Shown: one piece after another, positions 51,642-61,708 of the stretch
Layout of the letters: each line of letters starts with the position of its first letter
Numbering within the stretch: position 1 is the stretch's first letter
Assembly (NCBI RefSeq): GCF_027492855.1
Contig: NZ_JAPUDY010000047.1
Coordinates: forward strand, 16,370 to 80,369
Source: Acidovorax sp.
GTDB taxonomy: Bacteria; Pseudomonadota; Gammaproteobacteria; Burkholderiales; Burkholderiaceae_C
DNA length: 64,000 nt
Direction: 5' to 3'
The notes under the pieces: model-generated
The model's input: only the letters and a program-made list of their open reading frames with translations
Told to the model about the DNA's origin: nothing
The model's database searches: none
Position numbers and translations under genes: made by a program

Positions 51642-53957
51642 TCAGCCTTTTTGCTTCAGCCGTGCGCGTGCACGCGCCCTGAGCGAAAGGTACAGGATGA
51701 TGGCCACCAGCACAGCGGCGGATACCCCCAGCAGGATCAGGAGCAGCGGATTGCGCGCGAGAAACCATTGCGCGTACAGCATCGGCCCCAATTGGCCGAC
51801 ATGGTAGTTTTTCTCGGCGATCACGCTGTCCACCTGCTTGCCCCGGATCACCGTGGTGCTGCCCTGCACTTTGGTAAGGGCCTCGGCATCGAGCAAGGCA
51901 TCCATCACCTGCGCCAGGCCTGCGGGCTGGTTGCTCGCCACCAGCACTACGCTGCGGCTGCTGCGCAGAGGCGATTCAAAACCGGCAATAAAGGCATCCG
52001 TGCTGGTGCTGGAGAAGGCCACCTGGTTGCGGCGCGTGCGGGTTTCCGACTCTTCCTCGAAGCCCCACCAGCGCAGGATACGGTGGGCGAAATCAGCCAC
52101 CTGGAAGCTCTTGGCATCGCCCTGGAGCGCTGCAGGCATGGCGCTGGCCCATTGCTTGAGCAACGATTGGTTGCCGCCGCCAGAGGAAATGACGAGCAGA
52201 TCCTTGTCGCTGAGAAGCTCCGCTTGCTGGGCCTGCGCCACGGTCACGCCTAGTGCCGGAAACCCCGTGGCGCGCCCCATGAGCCCCATCAGGCCCAGGT
52301 AAGTACCCACTTCTTCTGCGCCCATTTTGTCAGGCATCACCACCGCGGTTTCCGACAGGTCGGCCATGCGTGTGAAAGGGAACCCGGCATTGCCGAAGGC
52401 CGCAAGGTCCGGCATCGCGATGAAGTGCGGGAAGCCGGAAATGTCGATCGTCGAATCGGCTTCGACCGCGCCCCGGACGTTGTCCAGATGCACGTCCTTG
52501 CAGGCGCCCTGCTTGATCACGTCGTAGAAGTAATGCATCTGCAACTGCGACTGGGCCGGCAGCTTGAACAGCGGGATATGGAACTTCTCGCGCTCCGGCA
52601 CCAGTTCGCCAGCGGGCAACACCTTGGTGATAAGGCGGTCCAGCCTGCCCGGCTCCTCGTGGCTCACTGCGCGCAAAGGCAGGGACTGCAAGAACTGCTG
52701 GTTCACGTTGATGTTCAGCGTGGACTTGTCAGGGTTGGGCCGCGGGGTGTAGCGGTAGCGCAGGTCCACCGGAATGCCCTTCGTGCGCCATCCAAACAGG
52801 TCGGGCGGCAGGAAGAAATTCACGCGGATCAGATCGGGCGAATAGCCAGCCACGTTGAGCGCCTGGGCCTCCGCCAGTTCACCGAACTTCACGGGCCGGT
52901 CACTGGCCAGCCAATTGGGGGCGTCGTAGGGCTTGCGGGGCTTGAGCTCGGTGACCTCAGTGATCCGCGCGAGCGAACCGGACAAGGTGGACGAGCCCAC
53001 CACCACGGCTTTGGCCGCCACCGCCAGTTCGGCATCGTCGCGGCCCATGACGAGCAACAGCTTGCCATTGCGGTCAGACGGATGGTTGACTACCGCCACG
53101 GTCGGGCCCTGAATCTCCGGCAGCGCCACGCCTGCCGGGGCCTGCGACTTGCCTGCCACCATCACCACCGCATTGCCACGCGGCGGCAATTCACCGATGA
53201 AAGATGGGAATTTGGCCCCACGGAAACCGGCCAGTGCGCCAAACCATGACGACACCGTGCCTGCGGCCTGCAGGGTGCCCGCATTGGGGGCCGCATTGAA
53301 CACGATGGGAAGTTGCAGGGGGCGCACGTCCCGGCGGTCAAAAAAGGGCTGAGGCAAGAGCGCCAGGTCGTTGGCCTGGGCCACGGGTGTCACCGTGAGC
53401 TCCAGCACGCTGTCGTTGCCGATGTTCGCCCACAGGCTGGAATGCAGCGGGTCTTCGCACTCCATCGTGTAGTGGCCGATAAGTTGCAGGTTCAGCCGGT
53501 TGAATTCCGTGATGAGGCGCGGCGGAATGACGATCTCGCGCTGCAAATTCTCACCGGCCTGCTGCGTGGTCACGGGAATCGTGGCCGCCACCTGTTCGTT
53601 CACCAGCACCTTGATGTGCGACAGGTTGGTGAGCAGAGCGGGCGAATAGGAGTAATTGAGCTTCAGTTTGGCGCCGGTCACCACTTCATCGCCGCGCACG
53701 CTGAAGGCCACGCCACTGGTGCCATCCACCCCGCGCAATTGGAGCGGGAAAAGCGCCCCCAGATCCTTGAAGCTGACGCGGCGCACACGCACTCCGGACT
53801 CGGCCATTGGCACCTCCACCGCTGCTGCCGCTGCGGGCGCGGGGGCTGCTGCAAGTTGCGAAACGGGCACGGCCGTTCCTGCCAGAGCCAAGGCCAGCAT
53901 GGCAGGCAGCATGCGCTTGCGCGGCAGCCGCGCTGTCAAAGGTCTTTTAAAAGTCAT
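51642..53957 (-). CDS. bcsB: Cellulose synthase regulatory subunit BcsB
   Basis: The 771-residue protein has a signal peptide (MLALALAGTAVPVSQLAAA) and a beta-rich periplasmic body with the family landmarks VRVRRVSFKDLGALFPLQLR, HYTMECEDPLHSSLWANIGN and a C-terminal membrane helix (NPLLLILLGVSAAVLVAIIL). BcsB guides the nascent glucan through the periplasm and contacts BcsA; the old name as c-di-GMP-binding subunit is misleading, since BcsA's PilZ domain binds the messenger. It lies 49 bases after bcsA. Confidence 0.93.
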   Translation of the reverse strand: MTFKRPLTARLPRKRMLPAMLALALAGTAVPVSQLAAAPAPAAAAAVEVPMAESGVRVRRVSFKDLGALFPLQLRGVDGTSGVAFSVRGDEVVTGAKLKLNYSYSPALLTNLSHIKVLVNEQVAATIPVTTQQAGENLQREIVIPPRLITEFNRLNLQLIGHYTMECEDPLHSSLWANIGNDSVLELTVTPVAQANDLALLPQPFFDRRDVRPLQLPIVFNAAPNAGTLQAAGTVSSWFGALAGFRGAKFPSFIGELPPRGNAVVMVAGKSQAPAGVALPEIQGPTVAVVNHPSDRNGKLLLVMGRDDAELAVAAKAVVVGSSTLSGSLARITEVTELKPRKPYDAPNWLASDRPVKFGELAEAQALNVAGYSPDLIRVNFFLPPDLFGWRTKGIPVDLRYRYTPRPNPDKSTLNINVNQQFLQSLPLRAVSHEEPGRLDRLITKVLPAGELVPEREKFHIPLFKLPAQSQLQMHYFYDVIKQGACKDVHLDNVRGAVEADSTIDISGFPHFIAMPDLAAFGNAGFPFTRMADLSETAVVMPDKMGAEEVGTYLGLMGLMGRATGFPALGVTVAQAQQAELLSDKDLLVISSGGGNQSLLKQWASAMPAALQGDAKSFQVADFAHRILRWWGFEEESETRTRRNQVAFSSTSTDAFIAGFESPLRSSRSVVLVASNQPAGLAQVMDALLDAEALTKVQGSTTVIRGKQVDSVIAEKNYHVGQLGPMLYAQWFLARNPLLLILLGVSAAVLVAIILYLSLRARARARLKQKG

Positions 53958-54006
53958 GGTGTCGGATCTCAGGAAACGGGAAGAACTGAAAACGTGTGGA
54001 GCGTGC

Positions 54007-56193
54007 TCAACGGGGCTTCAAGGACTTGACGGCAGTGGTCGCCAATTGCCCCATGCCGCGCAATCCGATCACAACCACGCTCTTGAGTGAACGCAGCGGT
54101 TTGTCACGCTGGCCCGCGCCCCAGGTGGCAATCCATGCATCGGCCCGTGCGAAGGTCAACGACGCCAGTTCTGCCTGCTGATGCAGGCTGAGGTTGTCGA
54201 ACTTCACCCCCAGGCGACCGGAACCGTTGAACGTGACGATGGCCGGGAAAACACCTTCTTCTTCCGATCGGAACAGCGACACCGAAAGGCGGCTGCCCAT
54301 GGGAATGTCGCTGTCCGGCGGCACGGTCAGTCCCAGGCCGTGCTGAGAGAAGTCTTCGGTCTTGCACACCAGAGTACGGCCGTTCTCGAACCGGATCACC
54401 GCCGGCAGGCTGGCCGCCACGCGGGGGGTACCACGGATCTGGCGCGTCTCGCTGGCCACGGCCACGCTGGCCCCCAGCAATATGATGTTGTAGATGGTCC
54501 AAACCATGTTGATGACCAGCGTCGTGGTTTCGTCACCTGCGGACGAAAAGAGCTTCCAGATGCCCACCGCGATGCCGATCAGGTTGAGGATCAGCAACAC
54601 CACGTAAGGCCGGGCAATGGTCCAGTCGAAATACGCCTTTTCGATCACGCCGCCCTTGGCGGTCACGTTGAACTTGCCCAGCTTCGGGTTGAAGAAGGCC
54701 ACGAGCACGGGACGCATGATGTACCAGGCCAACACCGACTCATACACCTCGTTCCAGAACGAGTAGCGAAAGCGCCCCTGGATGCGGGAATTGGTCACGC
54801 TGGCATGGGCCAGGTGGGGCAGCGCATAGGCGGTGATCATCAGCGCAGTGGCCTGGAACACATGAGCGCCAAAGAACAGGTAGGCCAGCGGCGCCGTGAG
54901 AAACACGAGGCGCGGCAAACCGTAGAAAAAGTGCAGCATCGCGTTGAGGTAGCACAGCCGCTGGCCGAATTTCAACCCCTTGCCGAACAGCGGGTTGTCC
55001 GTGCGCGCAATCTGCGCCATGCCCCGTGCCCATCGAATGCGCTGGCCCACGTGGCCAGACAAGCTCTCGGTGGCCAGGCCCGCGGCCTGGGGCACTTCAA
55101 GGTAGGCGGTGTTGTAGCCCAAGCGGCTGAGCTTGAGCGCGGTGTGCGCATCCTCGGTAACGGTCTCTACTGCGATGCCCCCCACTTCCAGCAGTTCCTT
55201 GCGCCGGATGATGGCGCAGGAGCCACAGAAGAACGAGGCATTCCAGAGGTCGTTGCCATCCTGCACGATGCCGTAGAACAGCTCGCCCTCATTGGGCATG
55301 CGATGGAAGGTGTCCAGGTTGCGTTCGAAGGGGTCGGGCGAGAAAAAGACGTGGGGCGTCTGCAGCATCACCAGGTTGGTGTCCTTGAAGAACCAGCCCA
55401 TGCAGACCTGCAGGAAAGAACGCGTGGGAATATGGTCGCAGTCAAAAATCGCAACGTATTCGGAGCTCGTGACCTTGAGTGCCGCATTGATATTGCCGGC
55501 CTTGGCGTGGTGATTGTTGTCCCGAGTCACGTAACCCACGTTCAACTCTTCACAGAACTCGCGGAATTCGGCGCGGCGGCCATCATCGAGCACGTAGACG
55601 TGAAGCCGGTCTGCGGGCCAGTCCATGCTCATGGCAGAAAACACCGTCTGGCGCACCACCTCGAGTGGTTCGTTGTAGCTGGGAATGAAAATGTCCACGC
55701 TGGGCCAGGTATCCACGTCCGAAGGCATGGGCACCGGGCGGCGCTGCAAGGGCCAGGCCGTCTGAAAGTAGCCAATGAGCAGCACCGCGAAGGCATACAG
55801 TTCGGCCAGCACCAGCCCGTAGCCAAAGGCCGCATCCACCCAATGCGTAAAACCAATGGTGTCCGTGAGCCGCCAGTAGATGTAGCGCGAAGACGCTGAG
55901 ATCGACAACACGATCATCGCCAGCGTGGACAACCGACCGGGCGTCCGGCTCAGGAGCAGCGCTGCACCAAAAGAGCCCAGGGAAAAAAGAATCTGGCCTG
56001 ACAGGTCCAGCGGCACGCTGATGACCAGCCCCAACAGCAACGCGCTGAACACCACGGCAACGATGCGGGCCATGGGGTGCGTCCAGAGCTCCCAGCCGGT
56101 CACGGCATGTACCACAGTGCGCCAGTGCGCCTGGGGGCTGTGCGAATCCTTGTCGGCGACTTCATCGGCCTGGGGCCGTTGGTCCGTGCTCAT
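54007..56193 (-). CDS. bcsA: Cellulose synthase catalytic subunit BcsA (UDP-forming)
   Basis: The 728-residue inner-membrane glycosyltransferase has membrane helices at both ends of a GT2 domain. The GT2 motifs are visible: DIFIPSYNEPLEV, VLDDGRR, the DxD-type FDCDHIPTR, TVTEDAHTAL (catalytic TED), and GQRIRWARG (QxxRW). The C-terminal PilZ domain has RGTPR and DFSQHGLGL, the c-di-GMP-binding pattern. It polymerises UDP-glucose and is activated by c-di-GMP. The ATG overlaps the bcsQ stop as ATGA. Confidence 0.96.
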   Translation of the reverse strand: MSTDQRPQADEVADKDSHSPQAHWRTVVHAVTGWELWTHPMARIVAVVFSALLLGLVISVPLDLSGQILFSLGSFGAALLLSRTPGRLSTLAMIVLSISASSRYIYWRLTDTIGFTHWVDAAFGYGLVLAELYAFAVLLIGYFQTAWPLQRRPVPMPSDVDTWPSVDIFIPSYNEPLEVVRQTVFSAMSMDWPADRLHVYVLDDGRRAEFREFCEELNVGYVTRDNNHHAKAGNINAALKVTSSEYVAIFDCDHIPTRSFLQVCMGWFFKDTNLVMLQTPHVFFSPDPFERNLDTFHRMPNEGELFYGIVQDGNDLWNASFFCGSCAIIRRKELLEVGGIAVETVTEDAHTALKLSRLGYNTAYLEVPQAAGLATESLSGHVGQRIRWARGMAQIARTDNPLFGKGLKFGQRLCYLNAMLHFFYGLPRLVFLTAPLAYLFFGAHVFQATALMITAYALPHLAHASVTNSRIQGRFRYSFWNEVYESVLAWYIMRPVLVAFFNPKLGKFNVTAKGGVIEKAYFDWTIARPYVVLLILNLIGIAVGIWKLFSSAGDETTTLVINMVWTIYNIILLGASVAVASETRQIRGTPRVAASLPAVIRFENGRTLVCKTEDFSQHGLGLTVPPDSDIPMGSRLSVSLFRSEEEGVFPAIVTFNGSGRLGVKFDNLSLHQQAELASLTFARADAWIATWGAGQRDKPLRSLKSVVVIGLRGMGQLATTAVKSLKPR

Positions 56194-56972
56194 GGCGCCG
56201 CCCTTGCCAACCGTAACCCCAGGCGCTGCGCCAACACGCGCGCGCACATTCGCAAGTCATCGGCCGCTTGGCCGTTCGCGTCGTATTCCAGAACGCTCTG
56301 GTCATAGGCCAGCGCCTCGCGCACGGCCTGGTCTTCGTGAATCACTCCGATCAGGCTCTCGCCCAAGCCCTCTCGCATCACGCGCGTGATGTCCTTGGAC
56401 AGCTGACGCGCTCCATCCGCCTGGTTCAGCACATACAGCGTTTCAGAAAAATCAGGGCGCGGCGTGCAATAAGCCTGCACCAGGCGTTGCATCAGAGCCA
56501 ATGCCGCATACGACGCTGCATCAGGCAAACTGACCACCACGACCACCTGGGCAGCCGTCAGTGCCTGCTGCATATAAACGGAGGGGCCGGGCGGTGTATC
56601 GATGAACACGACAGCGTCCTGCGGCAGGTCCAGGCTTTGCAATTGCTGCACCAGCCAGTCCGGGCGCGCTTCCAGATGACGCTCGAAGGCCATGCGGTCG
56701 GCCTCGGTCACCACCCCGTAGGGCAGCACATGCACCCCTGAAGGGCTTTGTATGCAGACCGAAGTCCAGTCTTCACCCGCCAGACTGGCGCGGGAGACGC
56801 CCGCGAGGGCACCAGGATCGGCCCCGAAATGCAGGCCGAGCGCGTTCTGGGGATCCAGGTCGGTCACCAGCACCGTCGCCACACCCTGGCGCTTTAGCGC
56901 TGTCGCCAAGTTCGCTGTCAGGGTCGTTTTGCCCACGCCCCCTTTGGCTGAAACGATGGCAACCACCTTCAT
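56190..56972 (-). CDS. bcsQ: Cellulose biosynthesis protein BcsQ (ParA-like ATPase)
   Basis: The 260-residue product has the deviant Walker A motif KGGVGKTT at the N-terminus and the DTPPG motif, as in MinD/ParA ATPases. BcsQ localises or enhances the synthase in E. coli. It overlaps bcsA downstream and the bcsP gene upstream by four bases each, so the block is tightly coupled. Confidence 0.93.
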   Translation of the reverse strand: MKVVAIVSAKGGVGKTTLTANLATALKRQGVATVLVTDLDPQNALGLHFGADPGALAGVSRASLAGEDWTSVCIQSPSGVHVLPYGVVTEADRMAFERHLEARPDWLVQQLQSLDLPQDAVVFIDTPPGPSVYMQQALTAAQVVVVVSLPDAASYAALALMQRLVQAYCTPRPDFSETLYVLNQADGARQLSKDITRVMREGLGESLIGVIHEDQAVREALAYDQSVLEYDANGQAADDLRMCARVLAQRLGLRLARAAP

Positions 56973-57523
56973 AAATGGCCCTTGCGAGGCTGCCAGGCCG
57001 AGGTCGATCCGGAAGGCGATTCATCGGCCAGGCGCGCAAAAACCGACGTCAAATCGACGGGCAACGGATCCCGCGATTTGGCGTGCTCGTCACGTGCAGA
57101 AGCCCCTGCCCCTGCGTGCAGCCCGGCCAGACTGGCCAGGGGTGAACGGGAGTTTGGAGCGGCCGAAGCGGGCGAGCGGTCTGGTGGCATCGCGGATGTT
57201 GGTGTGGGAGCGGGTGAAAAAGCCATGACTGACACAGGGACCTTCAGGGCCTGCGGCGCTGCGCGCCGCGCCTCATCTGCGGCGTCGGGCCACGCGGCAG
57301 TTCGAGCGGGCGCGCTTGGCGGTAAGGGGGCTGACGCCGGTGTGGTCCCAACCCGGCGTTGGACTGGAGGCACGTCTTCGCCCATCGCGTCGCGGACTGC
57401 GGAAAGAAGGGGCCAACGCTCACTGGAAAGCTTGTGCTCATGCTTGCGCGCCAACTCCTGATAGGGGTCGGCCTTGGCCCCGAATTGTTGGAAGAGGTTC
57501 ACGATGTCGTCAGAGTTCTTCAC
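56969..57523 (-). CDS. bcsP: Cellulose biosynthesis protein BcsP (BcsR-like N-terminus)
   Basis: The 184-residue product begins with a short conserved block (DDIVNLFQQFGAKADPYQEL) similar to BcsR and BcsP. The rest is Pro/Ala/Ser-rich and low in complexity apart from a small C-terminal block (VFARLADESP). Members are found next to bcsQ in beta- and gammaproteobacteria and appear to assist the synthase. The stop overlaps the bcsQ start as ATGA. Confidence 0.78.
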   Translation of the reverse strand: MKNSDDIVNLFQQFGAKADPYQELARKHEHKLSSERWPLLSAVRDAMGEDVPPVQRRVGTTPASAPLPPSAPARTAAWPDAADEARRAAPQALKVPVSVMAFSPAPTPTSAMPPDRSPASAAPNSRSPLASLAGLHAGAGASARDEHAKSRDPLPVDLTSVFARLADESPSGSTSAWQPRKGHL

Positions 57524-57569
57524 GGGTCACCGCCAATACCAAATCATAGAAAACCAAAACCCGCAGGGC

Positions 57570-58046
57570 TCAGCGCGTCAGCTGGAGATGCACGCCTCCC
57601 CACGCATCTGCGGGCGCGACTTGAACCACCTTGAGTTGCCCGGCACCCGCCTGCTCGAACCAGCTCTGATAGACCCCCTCCAGGAAACCGCCGGACCATT
57701 GCACGTGGTTGGGCCCGAACGCGGCGGACACCGGGGACAGGCTGTGGCGAATGTCCAGTTGCGTAGATTCCTGCGCCAAGTGGACCCAACCCCAGTCGAT
57801 CCGGTCCCACACCGCCGTCATGCCGCGCTGCAGATCGTCGAGGGTGGTGCAGTTGGGCAAAGGATGCTCCGCCGCAAACCGCACGCCCACCCGAAACATC
57901 AGCGCGCGCAGATCTTCCGGAGGCAGCGCAGCTGCGAACTCGGCTGCGAGGGCCTGAAAAAAGCCCCTCCATTGCGTTGCGCACTGCTGCTGGGCAAGGC
58001 GTTGGGTGATCTCGGGACTGGCGGGCAGGGAGGTCGCTAGAGGCAT
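57570..58046 (-). CDS. bcsD: Cellulose biosynthesis protein BcsD
   Basis: The 158-residue product fits the BcsD fold: QQCATQWRGFFQALAAEFAA, RALMFRVGVRFAAEHPLP, then SWFEQAGAGQLKVVQV at the end. BcsD forms a periplasmic or cytoplasmic ring that helps order glucan bundles in type I bcs loci. ATG 58046 is preferred; a longer in-frame start at 58115 runs through the palindromic upstream region. It is the first gene of the operon. Confidence 0.85.
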   Translation of the reverse strand: MPLATSLPASPEITQRLAQQQCATQWRGFFQALAAEFAAALPPEDLRALMFRVGVRFAAEHPLPNCTTLDDLQRGMTAVWDRIDWGWVHLAQESTQLDIRHSLSPVSAAFGPNHVQWSGGFLEGVYQSWFEQAGAGQLKVVQVAPADAWGGVHLQLTR

Positions 58047-58114
58047 GGCATGCACACAAATCAAGCGTCGGCCCGATTCAACGGCCGCCGCAGGGAATGG
58101 ACTGTCAGAAATCA

Positions 58115-58136
58115 ATATGTATCTTTCGATACATAT
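58115..58136. promoter_or_regulatory. Palindromic operator candidate before bcsD
   Basis: ATATGTATC-TTTC-GATACATAT has perfect 9-bp arms around a four-base spacer, about 70 bases before the bcsD start. It could bind a dimeric regulator or form a hairpin in the leader. No regulator gene is adjacent, so the binder is unknown. Confidence 0.6.
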
Positions 58137-58274
58137 GGTTTCAAAGACGGGGGTGCTGGAATTTTAGGAGGCTTGCCTGCCTGAAATCAATTTCTGAAGG
58201 TAAACCAAGGTCAACTTCGTGTAACCGCCCTGCCCATACCAACGTCTGTGGACATGGCACCACAAGATTTACTG

Positions 58275-58310
58275 AAAAAGCTATTAAATTTCAAAATCAA
58301 TAGCTTTTTT
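58275..58310 (-). terminator. Rho-independent terminator after mnmA
   Basis: AAAAAGCTATT / AATAGCTTTTTT form an 11-bp stem with a 13-base loop and flanking A and T runs, about 70 bases after the mnmA stop. The symmetry allows termination on either strand. Confidence 0.75.
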
Positions 58311-58377
58311 CACAGTTTTATCTGTGTTTGTATCCATATTTCAATAGCCAATTCGACCCAAATTGCCGAAATGCTTC

Positions 58378-59499
58378 TCAATCTGAGTTCGATTGAATGA
58401 CGCCACCGCCCAGGCAAACATCGCCCGCGTACAGCACAGCGCTCTGCCCCGGTGTCACGGCCCACTGTGCCTGTGGAAACTGGAGCCGAAAGCCCGCTTC
58501 TTGCGCACCGACCACCGTGCAGGCGGCGTCTTGCTGCCGGTAGCGGGTCTTGGCCGCGTAGGTCCCTGGCACAGGGGCCTGGCCAGAGGTCCAGCTCGCA
58601 TCCTGTGCGTCAAGTGAATGGGACAGCAGCCAGGGGTGGTCGTGCCCCTGCACCACGCGCAGTGTGTTTTTTTCAAGGTCCTTGCGGGCCACGAACCAGG
58701 GCTCATGTTCACCGCCGCCGCGCTGGACGCCTTTTTCCTTGATGCCACCAATGCCCAAGCCTTGCCGCTGGCCCAAGGTGTAGAAGGAGAGGCCCACATG
58801 CTTGCCCAGAGTGCGCCCCCGGTCGTCCTGGATGGGGCCAGGCGCGTGGCTGATGTAGCGGTTGAGGAACTCGCGGAACGGCCGCTCGCCGATAAAGCAA
58901 ATGCCAGTGGAGTCCTTCTTCTTGGCATTGGGCAGGCCGATTTCTTCGGCAATGCGCCGCACCTCGGTCTTGTGCAACTCGCCCACGGGAAACAAGGTTT
59001 TTGACAGCTGGGCCTGGTTAAGCCGGTGCAGAAAGTAGCTCTGGTCTTTGCTGGGGTCTAGCCCCTTGAGCAGCTCGAACAGGCCGCTGGCGGGGTTCTG
59101 GCGAACCCGTGCGTAGTGGCCGGTGGCGATTTTCTCGGCCCCCAGCCGCATGGCGTGGTCGAGGAAGGCTTTGAACTTGATCTCGGCATTGCAGAGCACA
59201 TCAGGATTGGGCGTACGCCCAGCCTGGTATTCGCGCAGGAATTCGGCGAACACGCGGTCCTTGTAGTCCGCCGCGAAGTTCACATGCTCGATCTCGATGC
59301 CGATCACATCGGCCACGGCGGCGGCGTCCACGAAGTCGATGTTGGACGAGCAGTACTCACTGTCGTCATCGTCTTCCCAGTTCTTCATGAAAATGCCGAC
59401 CACCTCATGGCCTTGCTGCTTGAGAAGGTGGGCGGTCACGGCCGAGTCCACGCCGCCCGAAAGGCCGACGACGACGCGTTGCTTGGTTGGTGCTGTCAT
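58378..59499 (-). CDS. mnmA: tRNA-specific 2-thiouridylase MnmA
   Basis: The 373-residue protein has the PP-loop [15 protein letters not shown], the catalytic Cys in [12 protein letters not shown], the second Cys in [15 protein letters not shown], and the family blocks [15 protein letters not shown] and [12 protein letters not shown]. It installs 2-thiouridine at the wobble position of tRNAs for Lys, Glu and Gln. ATG 59499 gives the usual N-terminus; the upstream extension is intergenic DNA. Confidence 0.96.
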   Translation of the reverse strand: MTAPTKQRVVVGLSGGVDSAVTAHLLKQQGHEVVGIFMKNWEDDDDSEYCSSNIDFVDAAAVADVIGIEIEHVNFAADYKDRVFAEFLREYQAGRTPNPDVLCNAEIKFKAFLDHAMRLGAEKIATGHYARVRQNPASGLFELLKGLDPSKDQSYFLHRLNQAQLSKTLFPVGELHKTEVRRIAEEIGLPNAKKKDSTGICFIGERPFREFLNRYISHAPGPIQDDRGRTLGKHVGLSFYTLGQRQGLGIGGIKEKGVQRGGGEHEPWFVARKDLEKNTLRVVQGHDHPWLLSHSLDAQDASWTSGQAPVPGTYAAKTRYRQQDAACTVVGAQEAGFRLQFPQAQWAVTPGQSAVLYAGDVCLGGGVIQSNSD

Positions 59500-59584
59500 T
59501 GCACCGATTGTATTTTTTGCGGCGCCCGCGCGCTGGGTCAGGCCCGGAAGCACTGACCGGCGCAGGCCTGCTGAGCGCGCAGGC

Positions 59585-61282
59585 TCACGGCAGGGAGGTG
59601 CAGGCGTTCGTGAGTGCCGTGTCTTCTGCCGCACCGGGTTCGCAGGCCCCTTCAGCGCGCACCAGCCCATCATTCAGCAACTGCGCCAGCCACGGGCTGA
59701 GCACGGTGGGGTCGCCATTCCACAGCCCTGCTTCGAGCAGCGCGGCGCAAGCGCCGTGCACCGACACACCCGCGTAGAGCTGGCGCACCCAAGCGGCCTC
59801 GGAGGCATCCAGGGTGCGAAAGTGCGGCTGGTGGCCCTTGCGCCACACCAGCAGCGTGGCAGGCGCGGGCAGGGCCACCGCCTCGGGCACGGCATCGTCG
59901 GTGTGGATGGCATTCCACAGGCTCACTACGTTTGTCGTCACCGTGCGCAGCAGGGCGCTGGGGTGGAGCACACCGAGCAGCGAGGTCCAGTCGCCCGTGG
60001 CCTGTGCAGCCTCCGGGGCCAGCGCGGGCACGTCAGCACCGTCAAAGCGCGTGCGCAGGTCCCAGTCCAGTTGGGCCAATTCGTGCAGTTCGGGGTTGCC
60101 GGGGTACTGCTGGCGCAGCGCATCCACCAGGCCTTCGCCATATCGGTTCAGGCTGCGCGCATAGGGCGGGTGGGCCACGGCGTAGTCGCGCGCATGCGCT
60201 TCAAATGCATCCGAGCCCATGTAGAGACAGGTCTTGGCATAGGTATCAGCCAGCACCTCGGCCAGCCGCGCGCGGTAAGCGTGGTGGTAGGTGCGCATCC
60301 GTCCCATGATGAGGTCGTCGGCTGCTTCCGGCGGCAGCACTTCGGCCAGCACGCGGTCGGCAAAGTGGCGTTGCAGCGCGGGCAGTGCCATGCTGCCATC
60401 CGATGCAGCCGGGAGAACCACAGGAGCGGGCGGCAACGGTGCCGGCGCGGCCACATGCTCGGCGGCAATGCGCCGGGCAATGTCCATCTCGCCCAGCAGC
60501 TCAGCCAGCGGCGGGATGTGGTCGTCGCGCTCGATCATCGCGGCCACGGCACCAAAGCGCTGGCATGCCTGGGCGTACAGCGCCCACACGGGCGCGGCCA
60601 CCGGATGGTCGTGCGTGTCGACGATGTGGTCGCCGTGATCGGAGTGCCCTGCCAAGTGGATCTGCTGCACGCGGTGCGCAGGCAAGGCGTGCAGGTAGGT
60701 GAGCGGGTCAAAGCCGTGATTGACGCTGCTCACGTAAATGTTGTTCACATCCACCAACAGCAAGCAGTCGGCCTCTTGCGCGATATGGGCCAGAAACTGC
60801 CATTCGCTGGCGCTGTCGTGCCGGTAGTGGATATAGCTAGAAACGTTCTCGACCACCAGCCTGCGGCCCAAAACATCCTGGGCACGGCGGATCTGGGCAA
60901 TGACGTGCCGCGCGGACGCATCGGTGTAAGGCAGTGGATACAGGTCGTGCAGTTGCTCGGGGCCGGGGCCCGTCCAGCACAGGTGGTCAGACACCCAGAG
61001 CGGCTCGATACGGTCGGCCAGCGCCTTCACGCGCCGCAGGTACGACAGATCCACACCCTGCGCGGCACCGATGGACATGGCCACGCCGTGTAGGGCGACG
61101 GGGTAATCACGCCGAATGGCATCAAGCACCGCCAACGGCTTGCCGCCGTCGATGAGATAGTTGTCGGTGATGGCTTCCAGCCAATCGAGCGGCTGCTTGC
61201 GCTCCAGAAAATCAGCGTAGTGCTGAGTGCGCAGGCCCAGGCCAAAACCGGTGCCGCGCGCGGCAAGGGGGTCGTGCGTCAT
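59585..61282 (-). CDS. Fused MNIO (DUF692) enzyme and RiPP-partner protein, bufferin-type BufB-BufC
   Basis: The 565-residue protein joins two proteins usually coded separately. Residues 1-280 form a DUF692 TIM barrel with a His/Asp/Glu-rich iron site: [10 protein letters not shown] (H65), WVSDHLCW (H100), [11 protein letters not shown] (E145), [10 protein letters not shown] (D178), [20 protein letters not shown] (H209 onwards) and ERDDH (E251). A Pro/Ala linker (278-298) leads to a DUF2063-like partner ([36 protein letters not shown]). MNIO enzymes convert peptide Cys residues to thiooxazole or related rings; the partner presents the precursor. It follows the bufferin gene by 53 bases. Confidence 0.87.
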   Translation of the reverse strand: MTHDPLAARGTGFGLGLRTQHYADFLERKQPLDWLEAITDNYLIDGGKPLAVLDAIRRDYPVALHGVAMSIGAAQGVDLSYLRRVKALADRIEPLWVSDHLCWTGPGPEQLHDLYPLPYTDASARHVIAQIRRAQDVLGRRLVVENVSSYIHYRHDSASEWQFLAHIAQEADCLLLVDVNNIYVSSVNHGFDPLTYLHALPAHRVQQIHLAGHSDHGDHIVDTHDHPVAAPVWALYAQACQRFGAVAAMIERDDHIPPLAELLGEMDIARRIAAEHVAAPAPLPPAPVVLPAASDGSMALPALQRHFADRVLAEVLPPEAADDLIMGRMRTYHHAYRARLAEVLADTYAKTCLYMGSDAFEAHARDYAVAHPPYARSLNRYGEGLVDALRQQYPGNPELHELAQLDWDLRTRFDGADVPALAPEAAQATGDWTSLLGVLHPSALLRTVTTNVVSLWNAIHTDDAVPEAVALPAPATLLVWRKGHQPHFRTLDASEAAWVRQLYAGVSVHGACAALLEAGLWNGDPTVLSPWLAQLLNDGLVRAEGACEPGAAEDTALTNACTSLP

Positions 61283-61335
61283 GGTGTACAGATGGTTCCG
61301 TCGCTGCGGCTGCGGCAACGGAACCGCCGAAATCA

Positions 61336-61629
61336 TCAGCCCGAGATATCGCCGATGGTGCCCTTGTCCATCAGGCACTGCGCAGCCGTCTTGGCCTTGA
61401 AGCCGTGGCCCTTGCAGGCGTTCTGGCCTTTGCAGCTGTGTTCGGCGGTGGAACAGTCGCTGTTGCCCTTGCAGTCGTGCACGTTGTAGCAGTGCACCTT
61501 GTCATTGGCGCCAATGGCCGCGCCCTTGCTGCCCTTGGGTGCGTCGGCCGCGAAGCTGGTGGATGCGAGTGCCAGCAGGGCGGCAGTCAGGGCGAAGGAG
61601 GCGGTAGATTTGGCATGGATGGAAGGCAT
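61336..61629 (-). CDS. Bufferin-type metallophore precursor (BufA2-like), periplasmic
   Basis: The 97-residue product has a signal peptide (SFALTAALLALASTSFAA) and a Cys-patterned core: HCYNVHDCKGNSDC, EHSCKGQNACKGHGF and a final AAQC, six Cys in all. The CKGQNACKG block is typical of bufferin precursors, which are modified by an adjacent MNIO enzyme and bind copper or other metals in the periplasm. ACGGAG eight bases before ATG 61629 supports the start. It leads a two-gene operon with the fused BufB-BufC gene. No DoxX-type bufD gene follows. Confidence 0.85.
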   Translation of the reverse strand: MPSIHAKSTASFALTAALLALASTSFAADAPKGSKGAAIGANDKVHCYNVHDCKGNSDCSTAEHSCKGQNACKGHGFKAKTAAQCLMDKGTIGDISG

Positions 61630-61708
61630 ATGAAACTCCGTTGTGGTCAGGGTTGAATCGAGGAAGGGCCAGAGAGCGGGGCGCAATGCCATGCTCTCTG
61701 CCTTGTAA

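Larger units (their letters stand above)
58047..58377. other. Intergenic region upstream of the bcs operon, AT-rich
   Basis: The region holds the bcs promoter, the palindrome at 58115-58136 and the mnmA terminator at 58275-58310. Two short frames within it look non-coding. It is clearly AT-richer than the flanking genes. Confidence 0.6.

Noticed and set aside
54181-55899. A 572-codon frame antisense to bcsA
   Set aside because: bcsA has every catalytic motif; the antisense frame has none.
58275-58310. The AGCTAT hairpin after mnmA as a copy of the repeat family
   Set aside because: It lacks the first box at the fixed spacing. It is better explained as a terminator.
59297-61093. A 598-codon frame antisense to the bufB-bufC fusion and mnmA
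   Set aside because: It spans two real genes on the other strand and has no recognisable domain.
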